Notes: generated by a model not told the origin, from the letters alone. Shown: positions 46,837 to 57,779, counted from the first letter of the stretch. The stretch: 64,000 bases of DNA from Diphasiastrum complanatum (GCA_029204225.1 CM055108.1:5004806-5068805); one strand, 5' to 3'. Made by a program: numbers and translations.

Positions 46837-47996
46837 TGGTTGGCTTCTATTTACAGTAAGTATTCCATTTTTGGTGATATTTGGATGTTTGATCAAGTTC
46901 TAGCATGATTTTGCATTGCTTTGTTGATCAAATCTTACTAACCTTTGTTTTGTGAGTTGAACTTGTGGATCAAAAGCATATTTCAGGTCTATTGAAGATC
47001 AGAGGCTGAAAAGAAACTATTTTGGATCAGATCATAACACCTAATCATTTGTGATTGTGAGGCTTGTGCATATTCAATACTAACAATGTTCTTTTCAATC
47101 CTATTGTTGACAATCTCCATTCTTGGATGAACACTCTCCTTAAGTGGATGAAACTTCTCCTTAAGTGGATGACAAATGCTCTTTTGAGTGAGTTGTAATT
47201 CTCCTAAAGGCTGAGCAAAGCTCCCATTTGGATGAAAGATCCCCTTTTTTGGGTGAACATATTGTAAGCTCCATTGTGAAGAGCATATTGTAAAGATTGT
47301 CATCAATTTTGGCATAAATTTTGGTGTACTTTGTTGAGCATGTAAGTAACTCTCCTTATGTAATTTGATTGGAGCATTTGCTGGAAGGTGTTAACCATTA
47401 TGCAAGTGTGTTTTCAGGTTCTTAACAGGTTGAGGAACATTCTCATGTGAAGTGATCTTAGATCTACATCTAAACACCAAGATTTGACAAGATAGTGAAG
47501 CTAGTCTTGTGATTCACTAAGTGTGCTCATTCATTCACCTCTAAATCTTGTATTTATCACTTGCTAGAGTTTATAAACTTTTAGAAGTGTGGTTTACATG
47601 TGGTTTTACAGGTTGAATCAATATCTTAGTGTGTTGATCATATGTTGATCAAGTTTGTTCATTACTAGGTAATCTTGGCATCCTAGTTTTGGGTATTTTC
47701 TAAGAATGCAAGTAACTCTTCACACCATAACTTGATTTGGTCACTTGCTGGAAAGTTTGAGAGCTTAAGCAAGAGTGTGTTCAGGTTGGTTTGATTTTGT
47801 AATCCATTCTTAGTGTGTGCAAAGTGTTGCATGTGTTTCAATCTTCCTTTCTATGCTTGGAAACCATCTAGGTTCAAGATAGAAGTGTTTTAGGGTCCTA
47901 AATCTTCATAGATCTCTTTATCTATCATTTGTTGAGAGAAAAGTGAGTGCTAAGTGCTTTAGGACAGAACCTAAAAGTTGAAGAAACATTAGAATC

Positions 47997-50855
47997 ATGG
48001 CTTCCAATGGTGGGATCATGCTAGAGTCTAGTGAAAGGTTGAGTTCATCAAACTACTCTACTTGGAAAGTGAGGATGGAGTCCTTACTTGAGTTGAATGA
48101 ACTCATGGACATAGTTGCAGAAATTGAAGAGAGACCTCTCACACTTCAAGAGCAACAAAGGTTTGATAAGAAGGCCAAAAGGGCTCTTCATATCATTAAA
48201 ATGAATGTTACAAATGAACTTCTCAAGGAAGTTGGAAAGTGTCAAAGTGCAAGTGAGGCATGGAATGCCTTAAAGAAGCTCTTTGAATCAAAGTCCACAT
48301 CTAGGGTATTGACCCTAAGGAGACAAATATTTTCTAGTAGGCAAAGAGAGGGTGAAAGTGCTCATGCGTTTATCTTGAGAGTTAAGTCCCTAAGTGATGA
48401 TTTAGCATGCATTGATGAGAACATAAAAGATGGTGAAATAGTCCAAGTTATGTTGAATGGTTTGCTAAATGAACATGCTAACCTTGTGCAAAGTTTTGCC
48501 ATTCAAAGAGTCTTGCCAAGTGTGGTTGACTTGCAAGAAATCTTATTGGCTGAAGAACATAGGTTGCAATCAAAGCTTGATGGTGCATCCTTGCAAGGTG
48601 GAGGTGAAGAGGCTTTCTTCACAAAAGGCAAATTCAAGGGCAAAGGTAAAGGCAAAGGGAAATGGTCCAAAGGTGGTAACTTTGATCATGATGATCACTC
48701 TTCCTCTTCCTCTTCTACTAAGAACAATAAGTCAAAGTTCAAGTGCTTTTATTGTGGGATAAAAGGTCATTTTGCAAATGAATGTTATAAGAAGAAAAGA
48801 GAGCAAGGAGAGAGGCAAGGAAATCTTACAATAGATGAGGAAGAACATAACACATGTGAATCACTTGTTATGACTTCAAGTTTGTTAGCCAACATAGATG
48901 ATAATGATCCTTGGTGGATTGATAGTGGAGCCTCATCTCACATGACAAGACATAAGGAATACTTTACATCCTTATTGTCTTATGAGGGAGAAGGTAACAT
49001 CATCTACACTGCAAATGATGGTCAATGTGACATCAAAGGCATAGGCACTATTCCTATTTCCCTTTCAACAAATAGGAAAGCAAATCTTGAAAATGTTTTG
49101 TACATTCCTTCAATCACTAAGAATTTGCTTAGTGTAAGTCAAATGATTGACAAAGGACTTGATGTGGAGTTCATTGGAGATGCATGTTTGATAAGTAAAT
49201 GTGGATCCTTGATTGCTCAAGGTAGGAGGCATGGTAAACTTTTCAAGCTTGATGCATGTGTGATCTCTAATCATGAAGGATGTATGGCTAGGGAGCAATT
49301 GACAAACCAAGAAGTTTGGCACAAGAGGTTGGGCCATCCCAACTTCAAATCTTTGGAGGTAATGGCAAAGAAAGAGCTTGTTCTTGGTCTCCCTAAAAGT
49401 CTTGTTGCAAACAATAGTGTTTGTGAACATTGTGCCTTGTCCAAATCTCATAGACTTGCTTATTCTAGATCTACTTCTAGATCTAAAGAAGCTTTTCAAC
49501 TTGTGCATTCTGATATTCATTCTTCTAGTACAACTAGCAATGGTGGGGCAAAGATGTATGCAACTTTCATTGATGACTTTAGTAGGTATACTTGGATCTA
49601 TCTTCTTAAAAGTAAGGATGAAGTGTTTGCTGCATTTGTCAAGTTCAAGAATGAAATGGAAAACCAATTCAATACAAAGATCAAATGCTTAAGATCTGAT
49701 AATGGAGGGGAATACACCTCAAATAGGTTCAAAGACTTTTGTATAGCACATGGGATTAAGAGGGAGATGTCTAGTCCTAGGACTCCACAACAGAATGGAG
49801 TGGCCGAGAGGAAGAATAGAACCCTTTGTGAATGTGCCAAGGCAATGAGACTACATGCTAATCTTGCTAAGTCTTTTTGGGGGGAAGCTTTAGCATGTGC
49901 TAACTATCTATGTAATAGATGGACAAGTGCTTCCTTGGATGGTAAAACTCCTCATGAGGTCCTTTATGGTAGAAGGCCGAGTGTCAAGCATTGTAGGATC
50001 TTTGGATGTACATGTTTTGTCAATATCACACTTGATGATAGAACTAAAGAAGATCCTTCATCAAAGAAGGGTGTGTTTGTTGGCTATAGTGAAGTAAGCA
50101 AGGCTTACAAAGTGTACATTCCTTCTACAAAGAAAGTTGTCATAAGTAGGGATGTCATCTTTCATGAAGAGAATGTTTCCAATGTTGTTGATGTTGATGT
50201 TGATGTGCCTACTAATCATCATGATGTGCAAGATGTCTTGGATGAAGATGGAGATGTCACTCCAAAGCAAACTTCAAGGAAGACTCAAAGGCAAAGGGCT
50301 AAGCCATCAAGGCTAACCTATGATGAAAAAGGAAAGCAAGTGGTGGACAACTCTAACTTTGCTTTTCTTATCTCTTTTGATGAACCAACTTGTGTAGGTG
50401 AAGCAATTCAAAAGAAGGAATGGATCCAAGCCATGGATCATGAGCATCAAGCACTCATCAAAAGCAACACATGGAGGTTGGTAAAGCTTCCAAAGGACAA
50501 GAAGGCAATTGGTTGTAAGTGGATCTTCAAGATCAAGACAAATCAAGATGGATCAATCAACAAGTACAAGGCAAGGTTGGTGGCAAAGGGGTATGCTCAA
50601 GAATATGGTATTGACTATGATGAGACCTTTGCACCCGTGGCAAAGATGGTAACTATTCGAATCCTAATCTCTCTTGCAACTCTTTATGATTGGGATATGT
50701 GGCAAATGGATGTTACTAATGCCTTCTTGAATGGTGATCTTGAAGAAGATATTTACATGGAGCAACCCGAGGGCTATGTTTCACATGATGAGCCTAATCA
50801 TGTGTGCTATCTCCAAAAGAGTTTGTATGGGCTAAAGCAAGCACCAAGGAGTTGA
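47997..50855 (+). CDS. copia gag-pol polyprotein, ending prematurely within RT
   Basis: 952 codons from the ATG at 47997. Gag: SSNYSTWKVRMESLL near residue 18, IKMNVTNELLKEVGKC near 65, LNGLLNEHANLVQ near 155. Zinc knuckle CFYCGIKGHFANEC near 249. Protease WWIDSGASSHMT near 305. Pre-integrase VWHKRLGHPN near 440. Integrase: IHSS after HSD near 503, FIDDFSRYTW near 524, LRSDNGGEY near 566, NGVAERKNR (Glu) near 600; all look intact. RT: CKWIFKIKTN near 836, RLVAKGYAQEYGIDYDETF, MDVTNAFLNGDLEEDIYMEQ, SLYGLKQAPRS, then TGA at 50853-50855. The RT palm with YVDD is missing, about 600 bases by comparison with E1. Gag, protease and integrase could still be made. Confidence 0.95.
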   Translation: MASNGGIMLESSERLSSSNYSTWKVRMESLLELNELMDIVAEIEERPLTLQEQQRFDKKAKRALHIIKMNVTNELLKEVGKCQSASEAWNALKKLFESKSTSRVLTLRRQIFSSRQREGESAHAFILRVKSLSDDLACIDENIKDGEIVQVMLNGLLNEHANLVQSFAIQRVLPSVVDLQEILLAEEHRLQSKLDGASLQGGGEEAFFTKGKFKGKGKGKGKWSKGGNFDHDDHSSSSSSTKNNKSKFKCFYCGIKGHFANECYKKKREQGERQGNLTIDEEEHNTCESLVMTSSLLANIDDNDPWWIDSGASSHMTRHKEYFTSLLSYEGEGNIIYTANDGQCDIKGIGTIPISLSTNRKANLENVLYIPSITKNLLSVSQMIDKGLDVEFIGDACLISKCGSLIAQGRRHGKLFKLDACVISNHEGCMAREQLTNQEVWHKRLGHPNFKSLEVMAKKELVLGLPKSLVANNSVCEHCALSKSHRLAYSRSTSRSKEAFQLVHSDIHSSSTTSNGGAKMYATFIDDFSRYTWIYLLKSKDEVFAAFVKFKNEMENQFNTKIKCLRSDNGGEYTSNRFKDFCIAHGIKREMSSPRTPQQNGVAERKNRTLCECAKAMRLHANLAKSFWGEALACANYLCNRWTSASLDGKTPHEVLYGRRPSVKHCRIFGCTCFVNITLDDRTKEDPSSKKGVFVGYSEVSKAYKVYIPSTKKVVISRDVIFHEENVSNVVDVDVDVPTNHHDVQDVLDEDGDVTPKQTSRKTQRQRAKPSRLTYDEKGKQVVDNSNFAFLISFDEPTCVGEAIQKKEWIQAMDHEHQALIKSNTWRLVKLPKDKKAIGCKWIFKIKTNQDGSINKYKARLVAKGYAQEYGIDYDETFAPVAKMVTIRILISLATLYDWDMWQMDVTNAFLNGDLEEDIYMEQPEGYVSHDEPNHVCYLQKSLYGLKQAPRS

Positions 50856-51348
50856 TTCAGATTTTGCAGGTGATCAAATGGATAGGAAGTCAACAAGTGC
50901 CTTTGCAATCTATCTTGGAGATGGAGTGGTCTCATGGCTATCAAAGAAGCAACCAACTATCTCTCTATCTTCCACCGAAGCCGAGTACAAGGCATTAACA
51001 ACATGCACCAAGGAGATTCTTTGGATCAAGAGGATGTTATTGGATCTTCACTTGCTGGAACCAGAGAAGACTCCAATCATACTTTGTGATAACCTTTCAG
51101 CCCAAAGCTTGGCAAGCAATCCTGTTTTTCATGCAAGGAGCAAGCACATTGAGATTGCTCACCATTTTGTGAGAGATCAAGTCATTGCCAAAGAGGTGGA
51201 GCTTCAACATGTCTCTTCAAAGGAGTGTGTGGCTGATATCTTCACCAAACCATTGGGAAAGGACCTATATTTAATGCATATATCTAATCTTGGAATGTGC
51301 TCAAAGACTATGTTGAAACTAGCATCCAATGTTGAAGAGGGAGTGTGA
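50854..51348 (+). pseudogene. copia RNase H remainder, out of frame with pol
   Basis: Continues immediately after the deletion point as DSDFAGDQMDRKSTSAF, WLSKKQPTISLSSTEAEYKA, ILCDNLSAQSLASNP, HARSKHIEIAHHFVRDQV and ECVADIFTKPLG, to a TGA at 51346-51348 just inside the 3' LTR. Its catalytic DED residues are present, but the start of the domain is lost and its frame differs from gag-pol, so it would not be translated from the main frame. Confidence 0.92.
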
Positions 51349-51998
51349 AAATTGTCAACATTTCCTAGCTAGTTTGAGGCCTAAATTGGCTAAAATTGTA
51401 AATAGTTTTGGTTCTGGAGTTTCACACGTGTGAACCAGGCCACAATGTTTTTATTTACTGTATTTTTTCAGTATGATGAAGTGTCAAACTTCATACCCTT
51501 CAAAATGAGACCATTTTGGTGTATTTTGGTCATATAAGCCATTTTTAGCTATTTTTCCTATATAGGGAATATCTAGGGTCAAGTACCTTCTAGAGAGAGG
51601 AGAGAGAGTCATCTTCCTCATCCATAAATAGTAGGGAAGTCGTGGAGAACAGGTTGGAGAAACCTTTTGTATGCTTCATTGAGATCAATAGATCATTGTC
51701 ATTGTTTCTTCCTCCATTGAGAGCATTGTTGTGTGTATTGTCTTCAAGCTATTGTGTATGATCTTAGGTGCTTTCCAAAAGTGGTAGGCTGATGTATTAT
51801 GGACTGTATAATGCTATTTTGGGCCGCACTTGATGTTTATGGAAGTTTCCATTTGTGATAAATGCTTTTTGATCAAGTTCTTTGCATTCTAGGTAGCATA
51901 GAATGTGTTGCCAATTCCTAGCTTATGTAGTTTGGAGTGCAAGCATTCAAGCCAATGATCTTGGAGTTTAGATCCACTTAGGATCTGTATTTTTCACA
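51344..51998 (+). repeat. 3' LTR of the full-length copia element
   Basis: Identical to the 5' LTR apart from G at 51519. The G-box palindrome lies at 51421-51434. It is followed by the target duplication TCATC. Confidence 0.95.
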
Positions 51999-52444
51999 TC
52001 ATCCCATGCACTGTGCAATCAGATATGACAATGACAACAGCCACCCACGATCTCCCATAGACAACATAGCCACTTTTGTACCTTTTTCATCTGCACACCT
52101 CTAAAAATTATGTGTATATATTGAATACCATCTGCGTATTCAAAGAACGGATCAGAATAGAACAAAATAGAGAATGAAACATCACTGATAATCAGAGATA
52201 GACATGGTAGATGCTTTCGTGCATTGATTCTTTTCTTCCAGATGCATTGTCAGTAATAGGTTCATCACCTTCACAGATTGTGTGATTAGCTTTGTGAAGC
52301 ACGCGGAGATAGCTTATTCCGCTGCGCACAAACATTTTCCATTTGAGTTCGTTTCTTTTCGAGTTTGTTTCTTTTCGTGTTTGTTCCTTTTCGAGTTACC
52401 TTTCAATTCACCCCTCTTTCCAACAAGAAGAAACTTATCTCTAA
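51999..52444. other. Stretch without recognised gene
   Basis: This is the original insertion site's right flank. It has repeated gtttcttttcg words near 52345-52385. No coding recognised. Confidence 0.5.
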
Positions 52445-52630
52445 CGTCATAGATATATTACAAATGTATTGGTTTAGTTCTCAACAAAATGACATTCAAA
52501 GGGTCACATGATGTCGTTAAGCAGTCATCTCTATGAAAAAACTAGACAATATCTAGGCCTAAATTTACTATATTCTATATTGATCTACAAGGTTTTATAA
52601 TTTGAATATCTAGTCCTAATCTACCCCCGC
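52445..52630. repeat. Diverged repeat, copy 1 of a pair with 53955-54130
   Basis: Common landmarks are CATAGAT.TATT, TTGG.TTAGTTCT, AAAAAACTAGACAATATCTA and TTGATCT.CAAGG. The family is unknown. The region 52631-53464 between this and the next repeat has no recognised gene. Confidence 0.8.
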
Positions 52631-53464
52631 AATCCCCAATTTATGACCTATACCTAGTATGAGGAGTTAGATGTCTGATATTGTTCTGATGCATTCCGAC
52701 ACCCTTGCTATCACCATATATTGATTTGTGATTCCATTATGAACCTATAGAACCACATACGACCATGTTCTGAGCCCGTTTGCACAAATGATATCTTTGT
52801 CCGAAATATGACTACCATTCTGACTAAAATCCTACAGTCGGCCGACCTAACTTGGACAAACAATCTCTGTTGTGCATATGCTATATCCCATCAACTAGTG
52901 GAAGACAAGACAAATTTGTGGATACCCCTTAGGGTCTTGGCAATCGACCCAGGGCCATACATGAATGTCATAAAGCTGCCTAGAAAGTAGCTTTAGGAAA
53001 AAATGACTCTGAAAGAGTTGTTGAGTCATTATATTAATGCATAACTTTGACATGAGGTGAAACGTTTGTTTGGTTATGGACCTTGGAATGAGGTGAAACA
53101 TTGATTTGGTTATCGACATTTTTAGTGCTACATGTCATGATACACAATTTTCTCATTTGGTAGATCTAGGCATGGACATCATTCAAATTTCAATCATAGC
53201 GCCTCTATGACAACATCAGTCAAAGTCATCTAGATTGTATGTGTTTGACAAAAGAAACATGAATTCCAAACACATTGGGCTTCCATGAAAATGTTCAAGC
53301 AAAAACACTAAATTCAAATTCCAAAAAAATCACGTTTAGAGGGTCTACTTTGCCCAAATTAAGTTAAAATCCACAACTACTAGTTTCTTCAAGTAGATGA
53401 CTAGTAAACAGACCCATTAACCCCCGTTGTGGTCAAAAAATCAACACAATATCAAACACCTAAA

Positions 53465-53935
53465 GTTGGCCTTAAAAATCACATTAGAGACTTTTACCCA
53501 GACCTAGCACTTCAATCTTTCTTGGAGCATGCAACAACTCACATTGACGGCTGCTAGAAGTTTCTATAACCATTGATGGCAGTTACAAGTTCCAATAACC
53601 ACGATGAGCCTATAAAACTAAGTACAATGTTTGTTTCGTTCACTCTAATCATAAATGGTTATTATGTCAAACAACCCCTAATTAGGGTTTCTAGGTGCAC
53701 TATGTAGTGACCTAAGATGAGCATGGTCAATTTTTAATGAGCGAGCTCCGATTTGAATGCTACCTAATCCGATTAGTAGCTAACATCATATTGAAACATG
53801 AGGAATCAAATTGAATTAGAAAGGGCAAGTAATCGTCAAGTTATGGACTGTCCAAGTTAGGTTAAATCATAGTCCTTAGCAAAAAGTATGGCGTCAAGAG
53901 ATCTTGGCACTCATAGGCACGTTTGTCATGGCCAA
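53465..53935. repeat. Diverged repeat, copy 2 of the 45345-45775 pair
   Basis: Same landmarks in the same order and orientation as 45345-45775, about 8.1 kb away. Excluding the 5.8-kb young copia insertion, the original spacing was about 2.3 kb. Confidence 0.85.
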
Positions 53936-53954
53936 TATCAAAAGAGACCTTTTT

Positions 53955-54130
53955 TTTAGCATCATAGATCTATTGTGAAATTGTTGGCTTAGTTCTGGAT
54001 GGAAACAACACTCCGTAGAATCATTTGACCTCGTTAGACAATCATTTATACAAAAAAACTAGACAATATCTAGGCTTAAAGTTAGTATACTTCAAATTGA
54101 TCTCCAAGGCTCTATAACTTGAGCCATCTA
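53955..54130. repeat. Diverged repeat, copy 2 of the 52445-52630 pair
   Basis: Includes AAAAAACTAGACAATATCTA and CAAATTGATCTCCAAGG. It follows directly after copy 2 of the longer repeat and leads into the 84-bp minisatellite, so these may be parts of one larger repeat unit. Confidence 0.8.
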
Positions 54131-54134
54131 TTCT

Positions 54135-54745
54135 TTGGTCATCATTTAAGTTGATTAAATGATGGTTTTTGTTCATCATTTACTTTTCATTTTGGCAACA
54201 TAAAAAAGACGGTTTTTATTGGCCGTTGTTTAAGTCAACTTAAACGACGGTTTTTGACCATCATTTTGTTTTTGTTTCAACAGAATAAAAAAGACAGTCT
54301 TAATGGCAGTCATTAAAGTAAACTTAAATGACGGTTTTTGGCCGTCATTTATTTTTCATTTTGGCAAAATAAAAAAGACGGTTTTTAATGGCCGTCATTT
54401 AGGTTGATTTAAATGATGGTTTGTGGGCATCATTTATCCTCCATTTTGACAAAATAAAAAGACGGTTTTAATCGGCCGTCATTTAAGTCGACTAAAATGA
54501 AGGCTTGTGATCATCATTTATTCTTCGTTTTAACAAAATAGAAAAGACAATTTTTGATGGCCGAAGTCCAGCTAAATGACGGTTTTTGGCCATCATTTAT
54601 TCTTCGCTTTAGCAAAATAAAAAAGATGGTCTTTATGGCTGTCATTTAAGTTGATTTAAATGACAGTTTTTGACCATCATTTATTTTCCATTTTGGCACA
54701 ATAAAAAACAGTTTTTAAATCCCCATCATTTAAGTCGATTCAGAG
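54135..54745. repeat. 84-bp minisatellite built of short hairpins, about seven copies
   Basis: Units start with GACGGTTTTT-type text at 54208, 54293, 54377, 54461, 54546, 54625 and about 54708; spacing is 84-85 except one of 79. Each unit has two related half-units, and many halves form a hairpin of the type GACGG-loop-CCGTC. The best, at 54325-54351, has 10-bp perfect arms (TAAATGACGG / CCGTCATTTA) around TTTTTGG. Units are diverged, so the array is not recent. Confidence 0.9.
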
Positions 54746-54757
54746 AATGATTTTGTG

Positions 54758-55047
54758 TGTGAAATCAGAGCATGCACATATGCATTCACATAGCAGAAAA
54801 AGAGAGAGAGAACACCATTGCTATTTCCTTAAACTTGCACACTGCAATATGAAAGGAATACAGTATGTGAGAGAGAGGTAGAAGTTACACCTCTTCATAA
54901 AAGACCTCAGCCCATTTCACATGGGGATGGGCCCAAAATATATCAAACTTGACTTTAGGCACATTGGGCCTTCATCACATCTATTAATGCATTTCAAGTA
55001 TGTCTATAAATAGAAAGTGACATTGCCCCTTAATAGTAATTCTAACA
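54758..55047 (-). repeat. Probable 3' LTR of copia copy E7
   Basis: On the minus strand a purine tract (GAGGGAGGG, complement of 55048-55056) precedes TGTTAGAATTAC at 55047, a typical LTR start. The left border (TGTGAAAT at 54758) is tentative. It does not clearly match the sequence beyond the primer site at 56498, so the two LTR pieces may come from different copies. Confidence 0.45.
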
Positions 55048-55194
55048 CCCTCCCTCAATTATAGCTTTGTTAGAGGTGTTACTTCATGCTTAACCAAGTA
55101 CGTCACACTGAAAGTACATTATACTCATAACTCTACTAATGTGGCATTTATGCTAGCAATTAGTGCAAAATCTGATGTCATCAAATGGAGAATG

Positions 55195-56371
55195 TGAGGA
55201 ACAATTCCATCACCCTCCCTTGCAACACATCCAACTTGGTTAGCAATAACACAAGCATCTAGTTTGAACAATTTCCCTTATCTTTTACCTTTTGCAATCA
55301 AGACATCCTTCCTTTTAATCATATAAGCATCTCCATCAAACTCTACCTTGAGGCCTTTACTTAGCATTTGACTCACACTAAGCAAATTCTTGGTAATAGA
55401 TGACCATTCCTATGACTCCAAATGACCATTCCTATATGTAGAGAGAGAAATAGGAATTGTGCCAATCCCTTTGATTGCACACTCACCATCATTGGCCGTG
55501 TAGATCACCCTCTTGTCATCTCCATATGCCAACAAAGAAGTGAAGTTTGTGAAAGGTCATCTGTGAACTTGCTCCACTATCAATCCACCAAGGATCTATA
55601 TCTCCATCATTAGCAAGCATACATGAAGACATCACAAAAGCATCATCATTTGCATCTTGAACATCCAAACCATCCTCATCAACAGTACTATTACCTTGCT
55701 TGTCTCCTTGATCTCTCTTCTTCTTGTAGCACTCACTTGCAAAGTGTCCTTTGATGCCACAATAGAAGCACTTGAGCTTTGATCTATCCTTCTTTTTGCC
55801 ACTTGAAGAATTGTCCACTTGATCTTGCCCTTTAGAACACTTACTTTTGGTTTTGCCCTTGACCTTTGTGAACATAGCATCTTCTTGAAGTGTAGTCTTG
55901 CTTGAAGCCTATATTCTTCATTGATCAAGATCTCTTGAAGATCCATCAAACTTGGCAAAGTCTTTTGAATAGCAATACTTTGAGCAATGTTAGCATGAGC
56001 ATCCAAAAATCCATTAAGAATCACTTGAATAAGCTCTCCTTCCTTAATGCTTTCATCAATGCAAGCCAGCTCATCATTCAATGCTTTCATCCTCAAAACA
56101 AAAGTACTTGGACTTTCCTCATTCTTTTGCAAACAAGAAAAGATTTTCCTTCTTACACTCTAGAAGTAGACTTGGATTCATAAAGCTTCTTCAATGAATT
56201 CCAAGCTTCCAAAGACGATGTGCACTTATCAACTTCCTTGAGAAGCTCATTGGTAACATTCATCTTTATCATGCGTATAGCCTTCTTGGCCCTCTTGTCA
56301 TATCTCACTTGATCTTGGTGTGTTGTTGGTCTCTCCTCCAAACCTATAGCAATATCCAAAACATCATTCAC
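55195..56371 (-). pseudogene. copia E7 gag-zinc knuckle-protease
   Basis: Gag starts within the family pattern (DIAIGLEERPTTHQDQVRYD, IKMNVTNELLKEVDKC, KKLYESKSTSRV) at 56371-56153. A frameshift follows, then VLRMKALNDELACIDESI and LIQVILNGFLDAHANIAQ, another frameshift near 55880, the zinc knuckle CFYCGIKGHFASEC near 55760 and the protease WWIDSGASSQMT near 55570. ITKNLLSVSQMLSKGL near 55370 and KLFKLDACVIANQVGC near 55250 follow in changing frames. At least three frameshifts make it inactive. Confidence 0.88.
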
Positions 56372-56485
56372 TCAAGAGCAAAAAACTCGATTTTGGTGTA
56401 GAATCCCCTCTAGCATGCTCTAGCCTTGATATCTTCACCAAATCATTGATAGATTTGATCTCCTCCTTCATAACCTGAAACAAAA

Positions 56486-56497
56486 GCTCTGATACCA
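56486..56497 (-). promoter_or_regulatory. Initiator-Met tRNA primer binding site of copia E7
   Basis: Minus-strand TGGTATCAGAGC, an exact copia primer site, next to the LTR border at 56498. Confidence 0.85.
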
Positions 56498-56498
56498 T

Positions 56499-57371
56499 GT
56501 GAAAGTTTTTCAATTCATTAAGATCCAATCCACTTGAAAGATCTTTGGTTAGAAAGAGAAATACACTACCAATCTCACCAATGTAGAAAAATCAGCATCT
56601 ACACACAAAATGAGATGCAAACACTAATATAACTTGATCAAACTTGAATGAAATGATAAAGTACTATTTTTGTCCATACAAAACCAACAAGCTACTGTAT
56701 TTCAAACATGTGGATCCTAAAATAGCTACTATAGATCATTCTACACACAAAATTGCATGCAATCACAAGTCAGATTGCCGACGTGGACGTCCACGTCGGA
56801 TTACAAATATTTTTTTTTCGATAAGAAACATGCCAGATCATATCCACATTTGAATGTCGGATTCTGATGTGCCTTTCAAAAATTGGTTGCCGCCCATATT
56901 TCCCGATCGTCAGACTCTGGTTTTCGGATTTTTTATTGGGACGTCGTATTTCGACGTGTCGAATTGCGATGTATTATGAAATTTTTTGAACATATGTCAG
57001 ACGCCCATGTCGAAATCTGCGCGATATGTTATTGTGAATCTCTAAGTCTAAAAACAAAGTTGGCCTCAATATGCCAAATATGAAAATATAGCAAATATGA
57101 TCAAACTAGTTGAATCTTTCACAAACACTTGTAGTTGACTTTTTACCGATACATGCCAAATTGGCCCTATCCACTTATGACACCTAGGAGCTTGACAAAA
57201 AAAACCTTGTCAACCCCATAAAGCTAAGATAGATAATTTTTTGTAATTTTAACAAGATGTGGCTATGTACTAATTTACAACTACACTAAGATTTGCAAAG
57301 AACACATTTAATATAAAATCAACAATAGCAAGATAATTTTTACCTACAGAAGACATCTTTTAAATGTTAAA
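56499..57371. other. LTR remainder and gene-less stretch with a 22-bp palindrome
   Basis: The left part should be LTR of E7. A perfect palindrome spans 56778-56799: CCGACGTGGAC and its exact inverse GTCCACGTCGG, with ACGT cores like plant ABRE/G-box sites. Nearby are ATGTCGGATT (56854), GACGTCG (56941) and TTTCGACGTGTCG (56948), so GTCGG/CGACG words are clustered over 250 bases. No coding recognised. Confidence 0.6.
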
Positions 57372-57427
57372 GGGTTAGGGTTAGGGTTAGGGTTAGGCTT
57401 TATTTCTAAAAGTAGGGTTAGGGTTGG
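57372..57427. repeat. Interstitial TTAGGG tract
   Basis: GGGTTA is repeated four times at 57372-57395, with a further AGGGTTAGGGTT near 57413-57424. The hexamer is the vertebrate-type telomere unit. The common plant unit is the heptamer TTTAGGG. It is short and internal, not a chromosome end. Confidence 0.9.
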
Positions 57428-57779
57428 TAAATTTGACACAGTTGTCGTCATCGAAAAAGTTGGTCGCAATGTAAACCTTTAAACTAGTTGATGATAGTAT
57501 CATTATTTGGTCGAAAAGGGGGTGCATTAAAGTTTAGAGGTCAATTTATAGGACCCAAAGAGTAAGACAAGACACCTTGTGAATTTGTGTTCAAGGTTGT
57601 CGTCAGAGTGATCTAAGCATTCATTTGACAATATTCTATAATCTTGCACATAGCTTTTAGCAATCCAATTTCTGTCTAGATAATATTTGTAATCTTTTAC
57701 TTTTTAAAAGTATTTCTCTATGCTCATCAAAGTATTACAAAGGTTCAGATTTTTTAAAGAGATAAAGATCTTATGCTTA

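Larger units (their letters stand above)
46170..51998 (+). mobile_element. Full-length, recently inserted Ty1/copia element with internal deletion
   Basis: LTRs at 46170-46824 and 51344-51998, each 655 bp and TG...CA, differ by eye at one base (A at 46345, G at 51519). The target duplication TCATC is perfect (46165-46169 and 51999-52003). The primer site TGGTATCAGAGC is at 46825-46836 and the purine tract GAAGAGGGAG ends at 51343. One long gag-pol frame runs 47997-50855, then RNase H in another frame. The RT active site and the start of RNase H are deleted at 50853. Near-identical LTRs mean a young insertion. Confidence 0.97.
55047..56498 (-). mobile_element. Ty1/copia copy E7, internally deleted
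   Basis: Right to left: inner LTR border (TGTGAAAG at 56498), primer site TGGTATCAGAGC (56497-56486), gag, zinc knuckle, protease, and the region before integrase, breaking off near 55195. Integrase, RT and RNase H are absent; a short unassigned piece leads to the purine tract near 55050. It is close kin of the full-length element at 46170, sharing phrases such as IKGIGTIPISLST. Confidence 0.85.

Noticed and set aside
54208-54745. CRISPR array
   Set aside because: The repeat units are contiguous and diverged, with no unique spacers, and the genome is eukaryotic.
57372-57427. Chromosome end
   Set aside because: Only four hexamers, internal, with ordinary sequence on both sides.
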